Under the pieces are notes generated by a model. That model had not been told where the DNA came from. It searched no databases and saw only the letters and a list, made by a program, of their open reading frames with translations. The position numbers and the translations under genes are program-made. Below, in pieces: positions 35,343 through 40,358 of a DNA stretch of 40,358 bases (positions within the stretch are counted from its first letter, which is position 1; every line of letters begins with the position of its first letter). The stretch is from Candidatus Melainabacteria bacterium (GTDB taxonomy: Bacteria > Cyanobacteriota > Vampirovibrionia > Obscuribacterales > Obscuribacteraceae), in NCBI GenBank assembly GCA_003153555.1, contig PLZS01000045.1, forward strand, positions 55,708 to 96,065, in the 5' to 3' direction.

Positions 35343-36941
35343 ATGAGTCTAGTAAGTCTTGTCCTCCCAGTCGGGAAACAATATAAATTCACCACCTCCA
35401 AGCCAGTAACAGCTTGCCTAAACGAGCTGCGCGTTCAGCTAAGGCCTTCTCCCAAAGGGCTCGACGAAGAACTTGATTGGCCGCTTGAAGGTCGAATTTC
35501 AGGCGACTCATTTGCCGTTCACCGAAACTTCGACTCAACTTTGCGCAAACTGTTCTCCCCTGAAGTGCAGGGCGTGGTCACGTTTGATCAGGCGGAAACC
35601 ACGATTCGGGTCGTCACGGCAGCCAATCCCAGTGCCGCATCGATCATCAACTCAAGCCTCAGCACTCTTCTTGGCGCGTTAATCGGTCTGCTAATCGCCA
35701 TAGCGTTAGTACCGAATATGGTACCAAAGGTTTATGCATTTCTATGGACAGCTGTAGTACCGTTTGTGGTGTCGTTGCTTTCAGCATTGTTTTCCAGGAT
35801 GGTTACTGAAGGCGATGTAAAATTCATGCTCAGTAAAATGTCTCAATGTTTCGGCGTTGAGCAAGTTGCCGATCCGGCGCCAAGTCCGAAACGAATTGAA
35901 CATAATATGGTTTCACAACAGTTGATGGCCGGGTGCTTGTCTTGTCTTCTCTGCGTTGGCATCGCCTACTTCACCGACAGTATGATTGCGGGCTGCTGGA
36001 ACCGCGGTCAGTACGATAAAGTTGAATCCTTCTGTATGCCAGCTGCTCAAATCACAGAAGTTGTTCTTGGCGACAATAACATTATTGCTGCACAGTGCCG
36101 GTATCAACTAGCAGAAGCGATGAGAGCTGAAACACCGGCCAAATTCAAAGAAGCAGAAATTCTCTATGAAACTAATCTCGCGGGCAAAGACAGTTATCTC
36201 AAAGGAAATTCGCTTGCCATTGCAAACAATCTGTTCAGCTTGGGAAGAGTGCACGATCAAACAGGACGACACCTTGAGGCGGATAAGATGTACCGCCAAG
36301 CGGTCCAGCAATGGGAACAATCAAGCGAAGTTGGACCCACTGGAACGCTATTGGCGAAGGGACTAGACAGACTTGCCATGCTTTGCTTGAAGGAACACAA
36401 ATATCAGGAGGCGGAAGTTTTCGCAAAGAAAGCGTTGGACATTGATACCAAACTCGGCGATAAAGCCTCCAGAAGTGTAGGAGAAGATTTGAACGACATG
36501 GCTCTCGTTTACGATCAACAAGAGAAGTATAAAGAAGCGGCAGATTTCTATTCCCAAGCTGTTGCGTTTAAAAACAAGCATCTGGATCCGATTGACTACA
36601 GCCGCGCCACATCTCTATACAACCTCGCTGAAATAGAGAAGATTCTAGGTAGAGAAAAAGAATCTGTTGCTCACGCCACGGAAGCCTATGCTATATGGAA
36701 AAAAATTCTCAGATTTAAAGCCAGTTACTCGCCTCACGCCCGTCCGGAACAAGTCCCTGAACCAACAACTACAATCGACACTCCGTCTGGTCTTTCAGAT
36801 ATCCCCATCGATAATCCAAAGTCAGTTCCCGATCCGATCTCATGCTACCTAAGAATAATGAGAGCCACAAAGTCGGACTATGAGCCACCACATATAGACG
36901 CACGCTTCGATGGGCTACGCCCGTACTTGGGGCGGCAATAG
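35343..36941 (+). CDS. Membrane protein with cytoplasmic domain and TPR repeats
   Basis: A 532-residue protein with an N-terminal soluble region (1-95) of unknown fold, membrane helices at about 103-122 and 130-147, and a third near 198-213. A long region follows with four or five TPRs of the kinesin-light-chain type (about 255-450; NNLFSLGRVHDQTGRHLEAD, LNDMALVYDQQEKYKEAAD). The C-terminal 80 residues are Pro-rich. The ATG at 35343 has only a weak ribosome site (TTGAGC). It follows tyrS by 62 bases. The function is unknown; it is probably an assembly or scaffold protein at the membrane. Confidence 0.8.
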   Translation: MSLVSLVLPVGKQYKFTTSKPVTACLNELRVQLRPSPKGLDEELDWPLEGRISGDSFAVHRNFDSTLRKLFSPEVQGVVTFDQAETTIRVVTAANPSAASIINSSLSTLLGALIGLLIAIALVPNMVPKVYAFLWTAVVPFVVSLLSALFSRMVTEGDVKFMLSKMSQCFGVEQVADPAPSPKRIEHNMVSQQLMAGCLSCLLCVGIAYFTDSMIAGCWNRGQYDKVESFCMPAAQITEVVLGDNNIIAAQCRYQLAEAMRAETPAKFKEAEILYETNLAGKDSYLKGNSLAIANNLFSLGRVHDQTGRHLEADKMYRQAVQQWEQSSEVGPTGTLLAKGLDRLAMLCLKEHKYQEAEVFAKKALDIDTKLGDKASRSVGEDLNDMALVYDQQEKYKEAADFYSQAVAFKNKHLDPIDYSRATSLYNLAEIEKILGREKESVAHATEAYAIWKKILRFKASYSPHARPEQVPEPTTTIDTPSGLSDIPIDNPKSVPDPISCYLRIMRATKSDYEPPHIDARFDGLRPYLGRQ

Positions 36942-37003
36942 TCGACGATTTATTTGTTTCTGGGCAATAGGACTGGTGGCACCACGAAAGAGTTTCCTGG
37001 ACT

Positions 37004-37039
37004 GATCTGCAGCCCCCAAAAGCAGGTCTGATTATTTTT
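37004..37039 (+). terminator. Probable terminator after the membrane TPR gene
   Basis: GATCTGC and GCAGGTC form a 7-base stem with one G·T pair around an 11-base loop, followed by TGATTATTTTT. It lies between convergent gene ends. Confidence 0.55.
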
Positions 37040-37041
37040 CT

Positions 37042-38331
37042 TCAGTCATGAACAGACTTCAGTTCCGGCTTGAATATAGAACCAAAAAACAAAAGAAGAC
37101 CGGTCTTGCTATCTCTGATGGCGAAAATAAATGGTCGATCGACGATCATGTTAAAAGAGCGCGTAGGAGTTACCCGCATTGAAGACGTAAACATTGTGAT
37201 TGCAGTGGCAGCGGTCGCAACCGTGCCTTTCTCATCTACATCGAGGGTTGTCTTATGAATTACATCACCGACCTTCAGACCCGGTGGAGGCGTATGAATG
37301 GACGAAAAGTCCGCGCCATCGGAGTACATTTCGCCGAAACCCAATTCCTTTAAGCTGTCATTCAGAGAGCTTTTGTAATCGACATGAAAGCGTGGCAAAG
37401 ACAAGTGAGAGTCACTCCATGACTCAAAGCCATTGAGCCATTTAGTCCAATTATCGGAGGTCATATTTTTTTGGAACTCCGACAATTTCACCGAGACTGA
37501 AGGCAAGAACACATATGCCTCATACCGCGAGGCACCGTAAGGCAGCCTCACAGCTTGAAAGTTCTGACCTTCTAAATAACTAAACTTACCGGATCTATTC
37601 ATAAACGATACTTTCTTGGTGCCACCATTCTCGAGGTGAAAGTCACCCTCTTCGGTGGCTTCGGGTGAAAACGGTGAAGTCCAGGTGCCCTTGAAGTAAA
37701 TTGCATTAAGTAGAACGGCCACCGCATCCGGTGCAAGCTGCGACAAAATAGAAGGGATGTGATTCTTCGTTTTCTCAGCGACCCATGCGTTAACCTTTGT
37801 CAAAGTCTGGGCGTTTGAAAAATTCTCGTTTCGAATTTCCGATTGAAAGTTACTTTTGGCGCTCTGCGCAAAAGAAGCGTTTAGCTTAAATTTCTCATCT
37901 ACGAAGATTGCGTTTGCGATATTCATTTCAACTTTGTCATCAGTTGAGATCAGCTCGTTCAATAATTCATGAAATGCACTTGTAGTATCAACTTGCGTGT
38001 TTGAAAACCTGAGCCCCTTAGCCATAGCTTGTCGTGTACTTCCGCCGGCTCCCGACATGGCAAAGTTAAGTGCGATCGCTACACTTGCAGGCGAGACAAA
38101 GCAATTTTCGACCTTCTTTTCAGCACTCAATTTTTGGAACAAGTCGAGTCCAAATCTTTCAGTTGACTCGACCACTTCGCCAACGGTGCTCTTTACTAAT
38201 GGCATCTTTCTCTCTTGTCCTTCTTTCATAAGTGAATCAGTTTTGACACCATTTGCAGAGATTGCCGGCAAATTTGCCAACAACGAAATAGAAACAGCCA
38301 CTGCAATCAAACTAAGCTTTCGAAAAATCAT
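37042..38331 (-). CDS. Secreted serpin (serine/cysteine protease inhibitor)
   Basis: A 429-residue serpin with a signal peptide (MIFRKLSLIAVAVSISLL, cleavage near ISA-NG). Family markers include NCFVSPASVAIALNFAMSGA, NAIYFKGTW, and the end VDRPFIFAIRDSKTGLLLFFGSI. The reactive-centre hinge DEKGTVATAATAI has Thr at P14 and small residues from P12 to P9, the pattern of inhibitory serpins. Counting from the hinge puts P1 near the Ser-Ser-Met-Arg stretch; the loop is about two residues longer than in alpha-1-antitrypsin, so the exact P1 is uncertain. The ATG at 38331 shares a base with the upstream stop (TAATG), indicating coupled translation; an in-frame ATG 24 bases earlier is less likely. Confidence 0.93.
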   Translation of the reverse strand: MIFRKLSLIAVAVSISLLANLPAISANGVKTDSLMKEGQERKMPLVKSTVGEVVESTERFGLDLFQKLSAEKKVENCFVSPASVAIALNFAMSGAGGSTRQAMAKGLRFSNTQVDTTSAFHELLNELISTDDKVEMNIANAIFVDEKFKLNASFAQSAKSNFQSEIRNENFSNAQTLTKVNAWVAEKTKNHIPSILSQLAPDAVAVLLNAIYFKGTWTSPFSPEATEEGDFHLENGGTKKVSFMNRSGKFSYLEGQNFQAVRLPYGASRYEAYVFLPSVSVKLSEFQKNMTSDNWTKWLNGFESWSDSHLSLPRFHVDYKSSLNDSLKELGFGEMYSDGADFSSIHTPPPGLKVGDVIHKTTLDVDEKGTVATAATAITMFTSSMRVTPTRSFNMIVDRPFIFAIRDSKTGLLLFFGSIFKPELKSVHD

Positions 38332-39230
38332 TAGTACACCATCTGTTTCATGCAAAAGACACTGCCACCAGATTTCATGAATTCGCTAGTTTCAACTTCG
38401 ACGGGCTCAAATCCCAACTGGCGAAGACCGTCACAGGTCTGACTAGAACCTTTTTGTAGAACGACGTAATGATTTAGCGCCAGGGCATTGCAAGCGAAAT
38501 TATTGGCGTCACTCTCAACTACCTCTATGATGTTTTTGAAGTAGTGACGAATCAAAGCTAAACCCGCTTCATCAAATGCAGGAGGGTAAATCATCACCGA
38601 TTCCTTGCTCAAGGCACAGAATGCGGTATCGAGATGATAGAACTTTGAACTAATCAGTCTTAATTTGACCACCGGCACTTCCAGTAACAGACCAACCGCA
38701 TCGCACGAAAACTCGTCTGTTCTTTGCCCGTAGCCTGCCCAGAGAAGCTTTCGTTCGGGATGCCAGATGGCATCGCCTTGACCTTCAAAGCGACCGCAGT
38801 CGGATGGAAGATGCAAAATGAGGTAATTTTCCTCTCGAAACCACTTTTCAAAATGTGGGATTTCAACTCTGCGAGACTCATAGGTCATGTGACTTAGAAC
38901 TACAAGGGGCTGCTCCGACCGATCAAGAGCCGGCAACACTTGATTGGCAGTAAAAACCATATCTTCCAAACCTTGACCAGGCTCGATCAACTCGACTGGA
39001 AACCCACATCGTCCGAAAGTTTCTTTTAGTTCTTCCCACTGCTGCTGCGCTTTCGCTTTGTTCACGCCGCCAATATTGTTCGCCATGAACTCATTTTTTG
39101 CATCTCTTACATCAAAATATGTAGGCCGACACATAAGGATCTTGCTTGGCACTGCACGTGGTGCCAAATCGCAGAAAGCGACCGCGTCTGTTACTGACGC
39201 GATCGCTTTAAATTGAATCTGACTAGTCAT
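38331..39230 (-). CDS. Arginine-deiminase-fold enzyme (amidinotransferase/DDAH-like)
   Basis: A 299-residue cytoplasmic enzyme of the guanidino-modifying superfamily. EDMVFTAN (89-96), FEGQGDAIW (148-156), FYHLDTAFC (197-205) with the catalytic His199, and SGGSVFCM with the nucleophile Cys293 are in the expected order. Members hydrolyse arginine, methylarginine or agmatine-like compounds; ILMCRPTYFDV near the start is like the cyanobacterial arginine-dihydrolase (ArgZ) group, so arginine is a reasonable guess. It begins two bases after the redoxin gene stop and overlaps the serpin start by one base. Confidence 0.85.
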   Translation of the reverse strand: MTSQIQFKAIASVTDAVAFCDLAPRAVPSKILMCRPTYFDVRDAKNEFMANNIGGVNKAKAQQQWEELKETFGRCGFPVELIEPGQGLEDMVFTANQVLPALDRSEQPLVVLSHMTYESRRVEIPHFEKWFREENYLILHLPSDCGRFEGQGDAIWHPERKLLWAGYGQRTDEFSCDAVGLLLEVPVVKLRLISSKFYHLDTAFCALSKESVMIYPPAFDEAGLALIRHYFKNIIEVVESDANNFACNALALNHYVVLQKGSSQTCDGLRQLGFEPVEVETSEFMKSGGSVFCMKQMVY

Positions 39231-39232
39231 AT

Positions 39233-39877
39233 TCAGTTCGCATATTTGACTGAACAGCCATAAGATTTAGTCGTAGCGACGCTAACCGATTTTCCCTGGA
39301 GAGCCTCGTCGAGCGCTTCTCGAACATAGTTCTTGGATTTGGCTATTTCAGCGGGATCAGTTCCGGGGGTATCATCGATCGCGCCTGCATAGACAAGCTT
39401 GCCTTTCTTATCGACTACATACATGTCTGGTGTCGTCTTTGCACCATACAATCTGCCGACTTTGCCGTCATGATCTAGCAACAAAGCAGTCGGCTCAGCT
39501 TTCCAATCGCTGAGAATTTTGTTGTATTCAGCGGCTGTGTGATTGCCTTGTTTGCCGGAGGCGGAAGAATTGATCGAATACCAGACCACCCCCTTTGCGA
39601 TGTATTCTTTCTCCAATTTCTGCATGTTGTCAGAGGTGTAATGTTTTTTGACAAATGGGCAACCATCGTTAAACCATTCGAGCACCACAAACTTTCCTCT
39701 CAACTTGGAAAGCTCATGCGTCTTTCCGTTTGTATCCTGCAAAGTAAAATCCGGCGCCGGCTTACCTACGGTCGCAACACTGTCGTCTGCAGCAAACGCA
39801 GAGCCGGACATTGAACCGATGGTCAAAGAAGTGACTGCGAATAGCGCCAGTCTGGTTAAAGATAGATGTTTTAGCAT
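39233..39877 (-). CDS. Exported thioredoxin-fold (AhpC/TSA-redoxin) protein
   Basis: A 214-residue protein with a signal peptide (MLKHLSLTRLALFAVTSLT, cleavage near AFA-AD) and a thioredoxin-like redoxin domain: GKPAPDFTLQDTNGKTHEL, WFNDGCPFVKKHY with the likely active cysteine, and PTALLLDHDGKVGRLYG. A second Cys lies near the C-terminus (YGCSVKY). There is no CxxC pair, so it is more like a peroxiredoxin-related protein than a disulfide oxidoreductase. An in-frame GTG/ATG region upstream would extend it to 255 residues, but the signal peptide starts at 39877. It is first in the operon with the arginine-deiminase-fold and serpin genes. Confidence 0.82.
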   Translation of the reverse strand: MLKHLSLTRLALFAVTSLTIGSMSGSAFAADDSVATVGKPAPDFTLQDTNGKTHELSKLRGKFVVLEWFNDGCPFVKKHYTSDNMQKLEKEYIAKGVVWYSINSSASGKQGNHTAAEYNKILSDWKAEPTALLLDHDGKVGRLYGAKTTPDMYVVDKKGKLVYAGAIDDTPGTDPAEIAKSKNYVREALDEALQGKSVSVATTKSYGCSVKYAN

Positions 39878-40031
39878 TGCCACACCATTAGTTTGAGAAG
39901 TACAAACGCCAATTCTAGCCCGATTACATCGTGAATACATATACAGACGACTTCCGTTAAGCACCGATAAGCATGACAAGATCAGAATTAGGACAGTCAT
40001 GTCAAGAGAACGCTGCTGTCGCTCCGGAAAT

Positions 40032-40045
40032 CCTTATATATAAGG
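40032..40045. promoter_or_regulatory. Perfect 14-base palindrome upstream of tRNA-Ala
   Basis: CCTTATATATAAGG, reading the same on both strands. A TATAAT at 40076-40081, 16 bases before the tRNA, is the likely -10 of the tRNA gene. On the minus strand the palindrome lies upstream of the redoxin operon, so it could be a shared regulatory site. The remainder of 39878-40097 shows no gene. Confidence 0.4.
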
Positions 40046-40097
40046 TGGCTAGATCCACGCGTCCACAGCACCGTTTATAATTGTTCAAGACGACTAT

Positions 40098-40170
40098 GGG
40101 GATATAGCTCAGTTGGTAGAGCGCACGGATCGCACCCGTGAGGCCAGGGGTTCGAATCCCCTTATCTCCA
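40098..40170 (+). tRNA. tRNA-Ala (anticodon CGC)
   Basis: A 73-base cloverleaf: acceptor GGGGATA/TATCTCC with discriminator A, D arm GCTC-AGTTGGTA-GAGC, anticodon stem CACGG/CCGTG with loop ATCGCAC (anticodon CGC, reads GCG), T arm AGGGG-TTCGAAT-CCCCT. CCA is not encoded. A run of seven T residues follows shortly after. Confidence 0.95.
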
Positions 40171-40334
40171 ATTCTATTTTTTTCAACAGAAGAATGTTTG
40201 CGGCTATTGCGGAAAGTCTAAAGCGAGTTGCTGGAACTCTTTACGTCCTAGCCAGCAGAAAATGTCTTTATTGTGAAGAACCTCAGTGCAACAGTCGCCA
40301 AGATTAGCCAGGGATGATACTATTTCGATATTGT

Positions 40335-40358
40335 GGGCTATTAGCTCAGGTGGTTAGA
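40335..40358 (+). tRNA. Probable tRNA-Ile(GAT), 5' part only
   Basis: The last 24 bases read GGGCTATTAGCTCAGG then TGGTTAGA, the exact beginning of typical bacterial tRNA-Ile(GAT), including the D arm. The anticodon lies beyond the window, so identity rests on the 5' half. tRNA-Ile(GAT) is often inside rRNA operons; no 16S sequence is present on the left, so it may stand alone or start a tRNA cluster. Confidence 0.75.

Noticed and set aside
40113..40307. Plus-strand frame starting inside tRNA-Ala, with an internal ATG at 40194 giving a 37-residue CxxC peptide
   Set aside because: The long form overlaps the tRNA; the short form has only a weak ribosome site and follows a T-run, so it is not supported.

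Overview
This 40.4 kb stretch looks like a chromosomal segment of a non-photosynthetic relative of cyanobacteria, most likely the Melainabacteria/Vampirovibrionia lineage, perhaps Obscuribacter-like. The clues are a beta–epsilon ATP synthase pair separated from the other subunit genes, a CBS-less GuaB3-type IMP dehydrogenase relative very similar to the cyanobacterial form, many secreted TPR proteins, and four copies of the cyanobacterial HIP1 octamer GCGATCGC. This placement is inference from gene content. Base composition appears mid-range. TTG and GTG starts are common, and no phage, insertion sequence or CRISPR array is visible.

Layout. 1-3.9 kb: start of an unidentified gene, a TrkA-type potassium channel, then atpD–clpP-like–atpC on the + strand. 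4.1-7.6 kb (- strand): aldehyde dehydrogenase, a TPR protein and a phosphodiester-glycosidase-family protein. 7.8-10 kb: a membrane-embedded spermidine-synthase-like protein. 10-14.5 kb (- strand): tilS, ftsH and a small secreted Asn/Ser/Thr-rich protein. 14.5-19.4 kb: a TonB-C-like secreted protein, two TPR proteins, tRNA-Met(CAT), a small membrane coiled-coil protein, a PuuD-like amidotransferase and pyrE. 19.5-22.2 kb: a DnaQ exonuclease joined to a WYL domain, a HET-C-like secreted protein and a degenerate ThiF/MoeB protein. 22.2-23.5 kb: a gene-poor island with two predicted divergent small RNAs and a strongly expressed VirB2/TrbC-like pilin candidate. 23.8-28.1 kb: anmK, guaB3, an HtrA protease and a small secreted protein. 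28.2-33.8 kb (- strand): a CapD/WbpM-type nucleotide-sugar dehydratase, a rhomboid-like membrane protein and leuS. 34-37 kb: tyrS and a membrane TPR protein. 37-40 kb (- strand): a tightly packed operon of a thioredoxin-fold protein, an arginine-deiminase-fold enzyme and a serpin. The right end holds tRNA-Ala(CGC) and the start of a probable tRNA-Ile.

Most genes are housekeeping: energy, tRNA charging and modification, nucleotide synthesis, proteolysis and envelope building. The unusual parts are a ClpP-family protease inside the ATP synthase beta–epsilon operon; two dispersed intergenic repeat families, one of which has become the first codons of pyrE; the paired small-RNA locus beside the pilin-like gene; the exonuclease–WYL fusion; and the serpin operon. 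All functional statements come from reading the sequence and recalled family motifs; no database search was run.
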